Below are positions 1 to 6,406 of a stretch of DNA of 64,000 nt, in pieces. The position numbers were made by a program, and so were the translations under genes. Origin of the DNA: Prevotella sp. (lineage in GTDB: Bacteria; Bacteroidota; Bacteroidia; Bacteroidales; Bacteroidaceae); assembly GCA_017474845.1 (NCBI GenBank), contig JAFVGS010000054.1, positions 1 to 64,000 of the forward strand, in the 5' to 3' direction. Under the pieces are notes generated by a model. It ran no database searches. It was not told the DNA's origin and worked only from the letters and a program-made list of their open reading frames with translations. Each line of letters begins with the position of its first letter. Position 1 is the stretch's first letter.

Positions 1-1
1 C

Positions 2-109
2 ATCAAGACTATCATGGAAAGAAGGACGGTCAAGGAGGTGAAAATCTGGAAGAAGGAATCTCTCAAACCAAATCCGATGACGAAACGCCTGAACCTACTT
101 ACTGCATAA
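2..109 (+). CDS. possible 3' end of a gene cut by the window edge
   Basis: An open frame enters from the left edge and stops with TAA at 107-109, giving a 35-residue lysine-rich tail ending LLTA. It would converge on the minus-strand gene that stops at 121. A second frame starting at base 1 is also open as far as 375, but beyond 121 it runs antisense to a better supported gene. I recognise no family and cannot exclude that this edge is noncoding. Confidence 0.25.
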   Translation: MKTIMERRTVKEVKIWKKESLKPNPMTKRLNLLTA

Positions 110-120
110 AAACGGGTACA

Positions 121-468
121 TCAAATTGGACAACCTATTTTCGAAGTCTGTTTTCCTGTCGGCACATGCTGTTCCAGCCACTCCATCGAGAGCATACCAA
201 TGGCCTGGATCTTCAGTTTGGGCAGCGACAACTCGGCTATCTCCCAAACCTCATTTACCACAGGCTCCACCTGATGACCGTAGATCTCCCAGAATTCAAA
301 GGTCTCGCCCTTGCCGATCCTCCTGATGGCATCCTCACGATGAATGCTGACATCTTTAGCCGGCGAGGCCAATAGCCGTTGCTGCTGACTGAGCCAGGCT
401 TCATCCTGCCGTAAAACCGACAGCCAATCTGCTGCCGAACGGTAGTCACCGCGATTGCAGCTCATCAT
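121..468 (-). CDS. hypothetical protein, coupled to the 341-residue gene
   Basis: A 115-residue protein of unrecognised family. The start at 468 is preferred over the longer frame to 507 because its ATG overlaps the TGA of the upstream gene in an ATGA arrangement, the usual sign of translational coupling. There is no signal peptide or membrane segment. The sequence is tryptophan-rich in places (WEIYGHQ, EVWEIAEL) and ends with a short basic tail. Function unknown; the coupling suggests it works with its neighbour. Confidence 0.6.
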   Translation of the reverse strand: MMSCNRGDYRSAADWLSVLRQDEAWLSQQQRLLASPAKDVSIHREDAIRRIGKGETFEFWEIYGHQVEPVVNEVWEIAELSLPKLKIQAIGMLSMEWLEQHVPTGKQTSKIGCPI

Positions 469-1490
469 AAGGCTTCGTCCTCCTCGCGCCACCAACCATA
501 CCCACACCGTTGACCATGTGCCATCAGATAGCTGAACGACAATGAGTCATCCGTTACCCAGCCTTCTGCCAGATACAGATCTCGCACCTCGCGGATTTTA
601 TCGGCAAACTGTTTCAATACTTCTGCCGTAATGCGCCTTACAGATTCGGGCTGGTCGTTCCACGAAGATGCATTATAATTATACTCTTTCAGCACCAGCC
701 GACCGCAGAGTTCCTTGTCCATGTAGTCGTAAAGAGCCTGAGCAGCCGCCAGCACTCCCTTATCAAACTGATTGGGCACAACACCATAGATTTCATCGTG
801 CAGCATCACCAAGTCGGGTTTCAGTTTCAGCCTGCGTCCCCGCTGCCAATGCCGATCTATCCGAAGCAATTCGTCGGTGATGATCTTCACGTAGGCGTGA
901 GGTGGTATATTCGTTCTTACCGGCTCGCGTACCAATTCGTCGTACTCTATCGAGAAAAATTCGGCTAACTCGTCTTGTGCCGGTTCGTAATGGCCGTATC
1001 CATACACGCCTATAGCGTGTTTTTTCAAGATGTAGGCCGTGTGCATAGCTATGTGTTCATATTCAGTCGCTGAGAGCCATTCCACCAATTGCTTGTTCGA
1101 TACCCAAAATACATTCTTGATACCAAAGGCCTCATTCAGGTCGAACGTAAAATGCAGGCTCAGGTCGTGGCAGAGTCCTGCCACTTCCAGTATCAGCCGC
1201 AGACGGGCCATTTCCCTATCCGTCAGCGTCTGCTGTTCCTTCAGTGACAACAAAGGTTGGTCCTTGAATTCCTTCCTGCCTTCGTCAGCCGTCCAGAACT
1301 GGTCTGATAGCCACATAGCCAACAGTGAAGATCCATGCTTCTGCGTCAACAACCGCTCTACCTGCGAGAGCACATAAGCTCTGCGCTCGTCGCCCTCCAG
1401 TTTGCTGGCCTTTGCGAGCCCAGCACCCTTGAAGAAATTTTTCTCAATCCATGCCAACATCTCCTTGGCCGTCTTTATCTGATTTTCCAT
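465..1490 (-). CDS. hypothetical protein (341 aa)
   Basis: A soluble-looking 341-residue protein with no signal peptide or transmembrane segment. The composition is rich in H, W and Y, with histidine-containing stretches such as CHDLSLHF near residue 107 and HIAMHTAY near 147, and it ends in an aromatic/acidic tail (GYGWWREEDEAL). I do not recognise the family and assign no function. The ATG at 1490 has a Bacteroidetes -7 box (TACCTTTG on the minus strand, 1534-1541) about 45 bases upstream. The downstream 115-residue gene overlaps its stop by four bases, so the two probably form one transcription unit. Confidence 0.7.
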   Translation of the reverse strand: MENQIKTAKEMLAWIEKNFFKGAGLAKASKLEGDERRAYVLSQVERLLTQKHGSSLLAMWLSDQFWTADEGRKEFKDQPLLSLKEQQTLTDREMARLRLILEVAGLCHDLSLHFTFDLNEAFGIKNVFWVSNKQLVEWLSATEYEHIAMHTAYILKKHAIGVYGYGHYEPAQDELAEFFSIEYDELVREPVRTNIPPHAYVKIITDELLRIDRHWQRGRRLKLKPDLVMLHDEIYGVVPNQFDKGVLAAAQALYDYMDKELCGRLVLKEYNYNASSWNDQPESVRRITAEVLKQFADKIREVRDLYLAEGWVTDDSLSFSYLMAHGQRCGYGWWREEDEAL

Positions 1491-1596
1491 ATCATCTAAT
1501 TCCTTCGATTATAGCTTGTCTCATATCAATTTGCAAAGGTACGATAATTCCAGAATATATTAGCAAGTATTTCAAAAAAGATACAATTATTTTTCC

Positions 1597-1627
1597 ATGT
1601 AACAGAGGGACGGTTCTTTTGTTACAT
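1597..1627 (+). repeat. REP-like palindrome, copy 1 (left of RAYT)
   Basis: A 31-base element with inverted ends ATGTAACA and TGTTACAT around the core GGGACGGTTC. It lies just upstream of the RAYT promoter. An inverted copy lies just after the RAYT stop, and further copies are at 2873 and 4197. Confidence 0.85.
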
Positions 1628-1655
1628 CCCATTTTGTGAGTTTTTATTTTGAAAA

Positions 1656-1687
1656 TTTGGCGGTTTAGTTTTTTCTTTGTACTTTTG
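1656..1687 (+). promoter_or_regulatory. promoter of the RAYT gene
   Basis: TTTG at 1656-1659, a 20-base spacer and TACTTTTG at 1680-1687, matching the Bacteroidetes housekeeping consensus; the ATG follows 28 bases later. The transposase gene therefore still has an intact promoter. Confidence 0.7.
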
Positions 1688-1715
1688 CAGCAGTTAATTC
1701 ATAAATTTAATACAT

Positions 1716-2492
1716 ATGCCAAGAAAATCAAGAGAAAACAGCGGAACGGGCATCTATCACGTGATGCTCAGAGGTATCAATCGTCAGAACATTTTCTACG
1801 ACATCTATGACTATGAATGCTTTCTGGATCTGCTCAGACGACAGATCAACCCTACCGATGACAACAACAAATATCTGCCTTCACGATGTACCGTCTATGC
1901 CTATTGCCTGATGCCAAATCACGTCCATCTTCTGATCAGGGAGAAAGATGACTCGCTGGCTACGGTCATGAAGAGTATCGGTGTGGGCTATGCCTGGCAT
2001 TACAACAATAAATACCAGCATCTTGGTCCAGTGTTTCAGGACAGATTCCGAAGCGAACCTGTAAACGATGAAAACTACTTCGTGCTGCTTCTGAGGTATA
2101 TTCATCAGAATCCGGTTAAGGCCGGGCTAGTGTCGGAAGTGGATGAATATATCTGGAGCAGCTGGCGGGAATACGAAGGCTTTCTTGGTATATGTAGCAC
2201 GCAGCCCGTAATCAGCCGGATGCCGTTTGAGGATCTGAAGGCCCTGGTGTTTGAACCGCTTCCAAAGACGGCTGTTGTGCTGGATATCGACAATGAAAGA
2301 AGGAGAAAAACAGATGAAGAGGTCAGCGAGTATATCATATCTAGCTTTGGGTTAAGACATGTTCAAGACGTGCTGCTGTTAACGAAAGAACGACAAAAGG
2401 ATGTTATCAGACTAGCGCGAGACTTCGGAGCAAGCATCCGACAGATAGAGCGATTGACAGGAATCAGTTTTTCTATTATCTGCAGGAACTAG
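1716..2492 (+). CDS. REP-associated tyrosine transposase (RAYT, Y1_Tnp/HUH family)
   Basis: A single-strand DNA nuclease of the IS200-like Y1 superfamily that is thought to move REP palindromes. The HUH metal-binding pair is in CLMPNHVHLL (His69, His71). The likely catalytic tyrosine is Tyr128 in LLRYIHQNPVKAG. An N-terminal HVMLRG motif typical of the family is present. The C-terminal part (about 215-255, ending RQIERLTGISF) is a helix-turn-helix-like segment. The 258-residue length is normal for RAYTs. REP-like repeats in inverted orientation flank the gene at 1597 and 2494, the latter one base after the stop codon. The ORF is intact, so activity is plausible but cannot be shown from sequence. 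Confidence 0.92.
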   Translation: MPRKSRENSGTGIYHVMLRGINRQNIFYDIYDYECFLDLLRRQINPTDDNNKYLPSRCTVYAYCLMPNHVHLLIREKDDSLATVMKSIGVGYAWHYNNKYQHLGPVFQDRFRSEPVNDENYFVLLLRYIHQNPVKAGLVSEVDEYIWSSWREYEGFLGICSTQPVISRMPFEDLKALVFEPLPKTAVVLDIDNERRRKTDEEVSEYIISSFGLRHVQDVLLLTKERQKDVIRLARDFGASIRQIERLTGISFSIICRN

Positions 2493-2493
2493 G

Positions 2494-2524
2494 ATGTAAC
2501 AAAAGAACCGTCCCTCTGTTATAT
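2494..2524 (-). repeat. REP-like palindrome, copy 2 (right of RAYT)
   Basis: Inverted copy of the element at 1597-1627, with the last bases changed (ATAT instead of ACAT). It begins one base after the RAYT stop and ends inside the antitoxin gene: its TTA at 2519-2521 is that gene's TAA stop codon read on the minus strand. Confidence 0.85.
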
Positions 2525-2743
2525 GTTCTCGTCGGTCAGTTCGTCGAGTTCTGCGCTAGACTTGACCTCTGCCATTGCAGCTAAAGTTGTGGCATTAGGT
2601 TCGCGGTAGAGCGATTCGAGCAAAAAGACCTCTACCAGGTTATTTACACTCCGATGCTGCTTTTGTGCCTCGGCTCTCAGTCCTTCTAAAAGGTCTGTTG
2701 GCAGTCTGAATGACGTTGCCTTGCGTTTTACTGTTGTTGCCAT
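2519..2743 (-). CDS. orphan ribbon-helix-helix antitoxin-like protein
   Basis: 74 residues. The N-terminal strand (KRKATSFRLPTDLLEGL, residues 6-22) and the following helices, around QKQHRSVNNLVEVFLLESL, fit a ribbon-helix-helix DNA-binding fold as in CopG/Arc-type antitoxins. The C-terminal acidic tail would normally bind a toxin. No toxin gene follows: the stop codon lies inside a REP-like element and the next thing downstream is the convergent RAYT. A perfect inverted repeat overlaps its promoter and is probably its own operator. It may be the remnant of a toxin-antitoxin pair whose toxin was lost, or a free-standing regulator. Confidence 0.72.
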   Translation of the reverse strand: MATTVKRKATSFRLPTDLLEGLRAEAQKQHRSVNNLVEVFLLESLYREPNATTLAAMAEVKSSAELDELTDENI

Positions 2744-2753
2744 AATCTTTTAG

Positions 2754-2815
2754 TTGTATTGCACTTGTATTACTTTTGCGGTACAAAGGTAATACAATTC
2801 TATTAAACTTCCAAA
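2754..2815 (-). promoter_or_regulatory. promoter and probable operator of the antitoxin-like gene
   Basis: On the minus strand TTTG (2812-2815), a 20-base spacer and TACCTTTG (2784-2791) form a full promoter. TTGTATTAC at 2765-2773 and GTAATACAA at 2789-2797 are a perfect 9-base inverted repeat, the second arm overlapping the -7 box; a further TTGTATT lies at 2754-2760. This is the layout expected for autorepression by a ribbon-helix-helix protein. Confidence 0.7.
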
Positions 2816-2872
2816 TAATTTCTGGACTTTAACATTGTTGAATCATCCATCCTATTGCTTCATTCAAAGTCA

Positions 2873-2912
2873 ATGTAACAAAAGAACCGTCCCTCTGTTA
2901 TACTCTGTTATA
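2873..2912 (-). repeat. REP-like palindrome, copy 3
   Basis: Same orientation as copy 2: ATGTAACA, core GAACCGTCCC, then CTCTGTTATA. The last ten bases are immediately repeated (2903-2912), suggesting slippage or a nested partial copy. It lies between the antitoxin-like gene and the 3' end of the phosphatase gene. Confidence 0.8.
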
Positions 2913-2928
2913 TATGGTATTTGGGTTG

Positions 2929-4107
2929 TTACTGCGGGGCTTTACTGACTGTCAGGGCTTGAATCAAAGCGTCAAGTTGCTGTTGGCTCATGCCGTGAGA
3001 GAGCAGATAGCTGGCGAACGCTTTTGCATAGTCCACGTTCGGCAGTTGTGCTTCGTCGCTGACGCTGGCATAATGCATCAGGCATGGATTGAGTCTCAGC
3101 CATACCAAAGCTTTGCATACATCACTGTCTTTTTGGGGGTTGACGCCATAATAGTTGTTATAAGTGATCAGATAGTCGGCTACCATTTCCTCATACGTTG
3201 CGCCGCATAATCCCTCAAGCAGTGCACACACATACCCAGTGCGGTCTTTTCCCTCCTTGCAATGCACGACATAGGGTGCCGGGCGTAACGAGAGTTCCTT
3301 CAGTGCCGCAATCAGTCGGTTGTTATAATCTTCTGCTGTAGGGTCAACCTTCAGCGGGCACAGTATTACTTTACCTCCATCCCAAAGTGTGCGGCTGAAG
3401 GGGGGCATATCGTAGCTCTTCATATCCTCCTCCGTGTCGGTGAGGTTGAGCACGGTCATGTCCTTTATGTTTTCCAGATAATCCGAAACATAGAAGGCTC
3501 GTTTGGTTACGTCGGTGAACGGCGTAGAACAGCGGTGGAGTACTCCGCTTGCTATCTTTCCGACACTCACGGCGCGAGCATTGGCAAACTCCGCGTCAGT
3601 AAGAGTCGGATAGTCGCTGCGTTCGTTGGAGTATTTCAGGCTCATGGCATTCTGCACGTCGAGGCAGCCGCCTTTTTCCTTCATCTTGACGATGACGGCA
3701 TGCCCCTCCAGCCCTCTGAGCTCCTCGGGTAGTCCGGTGTTGCTGGCCGTAAAGCAGAGGGTTGCATAGCTGGGATAAGCCACCAACAGTAAATCTCCGC
3801 TACGGGCGTAGTAGCCGTCGTAGTAAGGTATGTCGAATGTTTTATTGTCAAGGGTGATGCTGATGATGTCGCCAAGTGCGAATCCTGCATTCTCCATGTC
3901 TACTTTCGTTAAATCCAACATGGCTCCGTCGTAATGGTTATACGATGAGATGGTGCCTTTCAGCATCGGAAGGTCAATTGGCTTGTCGTCTTTAGAGCAA
4001 GAGGTTGCTAATGTTAATAGACTTACAAGAACTATGAAGAAGGCCGACTTCCAATAGGTCTGCAATGATGCAGAGTGGTTTAAACTTCTAGTTTGAAACG
4101 ATGTCAT
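2929..4107 (-). CDS. lipoprotein tyrosine phosphatase
   Basis: A 392-residue exported protein. A hydrophobic segment (about 21-34) ends in the lipobox LATSC with Cys37, followed by SKDDK, which favours lipidation and surface or periplasmic location. The C-terminal half carries the protein tyrosine phosphatase P-loop HCKEGKDRTG at 282-291, with nucleophile Cys283 and Arg289. The region between is unassigned beta-rich sequence (about 45-165). The C-terminal domain resembles the 'tyrosine-protein phosphatase' family common in Bacteroidetes; the substrate could be phosphotyrosine or phosphoinositide. A -7 box lies at 4137-4144. A soluble homologue with the same P-loop is found at 34341-35042. Confidence 0.85.
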   Translation of the reverse strand: MTSFQTRSLNHSASLQTYWKSAFFIVLVSLLTLATSCSKDDKPIDLPMLKGTISSYNHYDGAMLDLTKVDMENAGFALGDIISITLDNKTFDIPYYDGYYARSGDLLLVAYPSYATLCFTASNTGLPEELRGLEGHAVIVKMKEKGGCLDVQNAMSLKYSNERSDYPTLTDAEFANARAVSVGKIASGVLHRCSTPFTDVTKRAFYVSDYLENIKDMTVLNLTDTEEDMKSYDMPPFSRTLWDGGKVILCPLKVDPTAEDYNNRLIAALKELSLRPAPYVVHCKEGKDRTGYVCALLEGLCGATYEEMVADYLITYNNYYGVNPQKDSDVCKALVWLRLNPCLMHYASVSDEAQLPNVDYAKAFASYLLSHGMSQQQLDALIQALTVSKAPQ

Positions 4108-4196
4108 ATTTTAAGAGTTTTTTCTATTGATGCTGGCAAAGGTACAAAAATTCTTTGAGATTATTTACAATCAACCACCATTTTACACATTATTTA

Positions 4197-4224
4197 ATAA
4201 CAGAGGTCACGGTTCTTTCGTTAT
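4197..4224 (+). repeat. diverged REP-like palindrome, copy 4
   Basis: ATAACAGAGG, core CACGGTTCTTTC, then GTTAT: the copy 1 orientation with several substitutions. Copies 3 and 4 thus flank the phosphatase gene in inverted orientation. Confidence 0.65.
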
Positions 4225-4239
4225 GTAACACATTACACT

Positions 4240-4271
4240 GTGACTTCGTGACTTTGTGACTTTGTGACAAT
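4240..4271 (+). repeat. 4 x 8-base tandem array (GTGACTTY)
   Basis: Four consecutive octamers, each beginning GTGAC and followed by TTC, TTT, TTT and AAT. The same structure occurs inverted at 4397-4428 and direct at 5536-5567. Confidence 0.85.
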
Positions 4272-4396
4272 AAGGAGCTTCTGTTATCTGCGGGAGTATT
4301 TTGGGAAGGGTGAGTATATAGTAATATAATAAATTATATATATTTTAATATATATAATTTTAATAAGGAGCTTTTGCACATCTTCACCTGCTTAAT

Positions 4397-4428
4397 GTCA
4401 CAATGTCACGAAGTCACATTGTCACGGC
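4397..4428 (-). repeat. 4 x 8-base tandem array, inverted
   Basis: Four consecutive octamers each beginning GTCAC on the plus strand, the reverse complement of the array at 4240. With that array it could form an interrupted long-range hairpin. Confidence 0.85.
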
Positions 4429-4444
4429 AGGTTGTCTTTTTCAG

Positions 4445-4526
4445 TACGAGCTAGCTCGCTGGCAGCGGGAAGTAATCTTCGAGGCTCGAAAATTACGGAT
4501 TTGTGGGTCGAAGATTACTGCTCGTA
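4445..4526. promoter_or_regulatory. nested inverted repeat upstream of the HU-like gene
   Basis: AGTAATCTTCGA (4471-4482) and TCGAAGATTACT (4508-4519) are perfect 12-base arms; outside them TACGAGC (4445-4451) pairs with GCTCGTA (4520-4526). The structure lies 50 bases upstream of the promoter. It may be an operator or a cruciform; the role is unknown. Confidence 0.5.
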
Positions 4527-4575
4527 AAAAACGGCTGAATTCGTGCTGAAAATCGCCCCAAATCAATGGCAAAAA

Positions 4576-4607
4576 TTTGGAAAAGCAAGAAAAATGTTGT
4601 ACCTTTG
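4576..4607 (+). promoter_or_regulatory. promoter of the HU-like gene
   Basis: TTTG at 4576-4579, 20 bases, TACCTTTG at 4600-4607. The start codon is 113 bases further, leaving a leader of about 100 bases that contains the short inverted repeat CGGCCA...TGGCCG (about 4664-4686). Confidence 0.7.
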
Positions 4608-4720
4608 CATTGTCAAAAGGAACGAACAGCGCGCGTCGTAAATTGAGACAATAAGCGGGAATCGGCCACCCGATGTAGTTGGCCGAATTAAGTCTAATAC
4701 CATGAAAAACATTTAAAAGT

Positions 4721-5293
4721 ATGGCAAAGATTATCTATGAAGTGTACCAGAATCAGAACTCGTACTCACAGGCCTACGGCAAGTGGTACGCACGAGTGAA
4801 AAACCTGGAGAGTCTGAACACCCGTAAGCTGTCGAACCACATAGCCGAGCACGGGTCGATCTACACGCCCGACGTGGTTTACGGCGTGATGGAGAAGTTC
4901 CGCAGTTGTCTGCTGGAGATGCTGCTCAACTCGAAGAAGGTGAAGATCGAGGGCCTCGGCACGTTCTACACCACGCTGGAGTGTCAGAAGGGCGGCGCTG
5001 TAAGCAAGGACAAGTTCAACATCCTGAAGGACGTGAAGGGACTGCACATCCGATTCCTCCCCGAGCAGGAGCAGGAGAACAACATCTCCAGCCGTCAGTT
5101 CCTGAAGCAGGCCGAATTCATCAACGTGGAGAGCCTCCTGAAGAGCGAAGAGTCCGAAAGCGGCAACACCGGCAACGGTGGAACCCAACAGGGCGGCGAC
5201 AATGGCGGTACCTCTGGCGGTACCTCTGGCGGTGACAACGGCGGTGGTGACAATGGCGGCGGCAGCAACGGCGGCGGCAACGACGTGAACTAA
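4721..5293 (+). CDS. HU-like DNA-binding protein with Gly/Asn/Ser-rich tail
   Basis: A 190-residue member of the Bacteroidetes HU-related (DNABII) family. Residues 1 to about 125 form the HU-like core (helical N-terminal half, then VKIEGLGTFYTTLE and LHIRFLPEQ in the beta-arm part). The tail (about 145-190) is low-complexity GGDNGG/GGT repeats, probably a flexible extension. Relatives with this tail are typically followed by a short 'smalltalk' peptide gene, as here. DNA binding or architecture is inferred from the family; no specific target is known. The Gly-rich tail is encoded by imperfect GGCGGT/GGCGGC repeats and may vary in length. Confidence 0.85.
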   Translation: MAKIIYEVYQNQNSYSQAYGKWYARVKNLESLNTRKLSNHIAEHGSIYTPDVVYGVMEKFRSCLLEMLLNSKKVKIEGLGTFYTTLECQKGGAVSKDKFNILKDVKGLHIRFLPEQEQENNISSRQFLKQAEFINVESLLKSEESESGNTGNGGTQQGGDNGGTSGGTSGGDNGGGDNGGGSNGGGNDVN

Positions 5294-5358
5294 ATAGATG
5301 CGCCTACGGGCGCACTCTTTTAGAAACAAGAATGTTTAACCATTTAATTTGAATTACC

Positions 5359-5472
5359 ATGAAAAAGGGAACTTGGAAGACCATCATTCAGTTCATCGTG
5401 TCAATCCTCACGGCAGCCCTGACTGCCCTTGGAACTACGAGTTGCATGGGTCAAGGCCCCATTGCATTCTGA
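5359..5472 (+). CDS. smalltalk family small lipoprotein-like peptide
   Basis: A 37-residue peptide: basic start MKKGTWK, one hydrophobic segment (IIQFIVSILTAALTALGTT), a possible lipobox ending at the Cys in TTSCMG, and a short tail. Length, sequence style and position (66 bases after the HU-like gene) match the Bacteroidetes 'smalltalk protein' family. Function unknown; probably membrane-inserted or lipidated. It is shorter than common ORF cut-offs and easily missed. Confidence 0.8.
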   Translation: MKKGTWKTIIQFIVSILTAALTALGTTSCMGQGPIAF

Positions 5473-5497
5473 ACAGAAAACACACATCTCTCATCGT

Positions 5498-5530
5498 CCG
5501 CAATCTCCACACAAGAGGTTGCGGATTTTC
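5498..5530 (+). terminator. terminator of the HU-like/smalltalk unit
   Basis: CCGCAATCTC and GAGGTTGCGG form a hairpin stem with one mismatch, followed by ATTTTCATTT. Confidence 0.6.
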
Positions 5531-5535
5531 ATTTC

Positions 5536-5567
5536 GTGACAACGTGACATCGTGACTTCGTGACATT
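5536..5567 (+). repeat. 4 x 8-base tandem array (GTGACNNN)
   Basis: Four octamers beginning GTGAC, directly after the terminator. With the inverted array at 4397-4428 it brackets the HU-like/smalltalk unit. Confidence 0.85.
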
Positions 5568-5585
5568 AAGCACTTTTAAAAGGGA

Positions 5586-5620
5586 CAAAAAAAGAAGGGA
5601 GCCATCACGGTTCCCTTTCT
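5586..5620 (-). terminator. terminator of tRNA-Ser
   Basis: On the minus strand GAAAGGGAACC and GGCTCCCTTC form a stem around GTGAT, followed by a run of seven T. Confidence 0.75.
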
Positions 5621-5625
5621 TCTTG

Positions 5626-5713
5626 CGGAAGGTGAGGGATTCAAACCCCCGATACCCGAAAGGGGTATACCGGATTTCGAGTCCAGCGCGATCGATCACT
5701 CTGCCAACCTTCC
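5626..5713 (-). tRNA. tRNA-Ser(CGA)
   Basis: An 88-base class II tRNA: acceptor GGAAGGT/ACCTTCC, anticodon loop CTCGAAA giving anticodon CGA, a long variable arm (paired TACCC/GGGTA), and T-loop GTTTGAATCCC. Discriminator G; CCA is not encoded. Confidence 0.93.
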
Positions 5714-5765
5714 TAATTTGAATGAAACAAAAATTACTATACAACCCTCTCTTGGATTGCGGATG

Positions 5766-5797
5766 CAAAGGTAATACAATTTCCTGATTCCACCAAA
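5766..5797 (-). promoter_or_regulatory. promoter of tRNA-Ser
   Basis: Minus-strand TTTG (5794-5797), 20 bases, TACCTTTG (5766-5773). It starts only about 25 bases beyond the stop codon of yigZ. Confidence 0.7.
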
Positions 5798-5821
5798 GGA
5801 ATTGCGGGAAAGTTGCAAAAA

Positions 5822-6406
5822 TTATTCGAAAGATAGCTTCTGGAGACGGTTACGAAGCTGTTCGGCCTCGGATTTTCGGATACTGAGGCGGATTTCGCAG
5901 GTGTTGTCGTAGGTTTGTGAGACGATGCGTGGCTGCATATCCTTCACGATGCGCATCACGTCGTTCATCATGGGGTAGGGGAAGTTGTAGGTGATGATTT
6001 CCTCCACTTGACGGGTCTCGATTTCTGAGTGTGCGATGGCATCGGCAGCAGCCTCGCGATAGGCTACGATGAGTCCGGATGTGCCGAGATTCACACCACC
6101 GTAGTAGCGCACGACGACGATGAGGATGTCTGTGAGTTCGTTGGAGTTGATTTGCCCGAGGATGGGTTTGCCGGCTGTGGATGAAGGCTCGCCGTCGTCG
6201 TTGGCACGGAACTCCGTGCGCTCAGGGCCGAGCATGTAGGCGTAGCAGACGTGACGGGCATCAAAGTATTTCTTGCGGTAACGGGCAAGGATGTCTTTGA
6301 TTTCCTCGACGGTAGACACATGATGAGCGAAGGCGAGGAACTTGCTACGCTTGTCGGTGTAGTAGCCCTCGCCTCCGGTCTTGAGTGTGCGGTATTCGTC
6401 GATCAT
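5822..6406 (-). CDS. yigZ: YigZ/IMPACT family protein
   Basis: A 194-residue member of the YigZ/IMPACT (UPF0029) family, a likely nucleic-acid or translation-associated protein whose biochemical role is not settled. Family signatures: DGEPSSTAGKP (71-81) and VRYYGGVNLGTSGL (99-112) in the N-terminal domain, and the C-terminal alpha/beta domain found in most members. Its ATG overlaps the TAA stop of carB by one base (TAATG), so it is translated from the carB message. Confidence 0.88.
   Translation of the reverse strand: MIDEYRTLKTGGEGYYTDKRSKFLAFAHHVSTVEEIKDILARYRKKYFDARHVCYAYMLGPERTEFRANDDGEPSSTAGKPILGQINSNELTDILIVVVRYYGGVNLGTSGLIVAYREAAADAIAHSEIETRQVEEIITYNFPYPMMNDVMRIVKDMQPRIVSQTYDNTCEIRLSIRKSEAEQLRNRLQKLSFE

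Larger units (their letters stand above)
4225..4575. other. repeat-rich intergenic region upstream of the HU-like gene
   Basis: No gene is seen. In order it holds: an array of four GTGACNNN octamers (4240-4271); a perfect AT palindrome with 14-base arms (4331-4344 and 4347-4360) around TT; a second array of four octamers in the opposite orientation (4397-4428); and a nested inverted repeat (4445-4526). The motif ATAAGGAGCTT occurs twice (4270-4280, 4363-4373), bracketing the AT palindrome. Confidence 0.75.

Noticed and set aside
1..375. Plus-strand frame open from base 1 to 375
   Set aside because: It has no start within the window before 166 and runs antisense through the coupled 115-residue gene; the shorter frame ending at 109 fits convergent gene layout better, and even that is uncertain.
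4240..4428. GTGAC arrays as a CRISPR array
   Set aside because: Units are 8 bases, back to back, with no spacers; no cas genes in the window.
4766..5329. 187-codon minus-strand ORF opposite the HU-like gene
   Set aside because: Its Ala/Val-rich N-terminal part is the antisense of the Gly/Asn tail repeats; the plus strand has promoter, family match and terminator.
5529..5768. 79-codon ORF over tRNA-Ser
   Set aside because: A translation of the tRNA-Ser sequence, not a gene.
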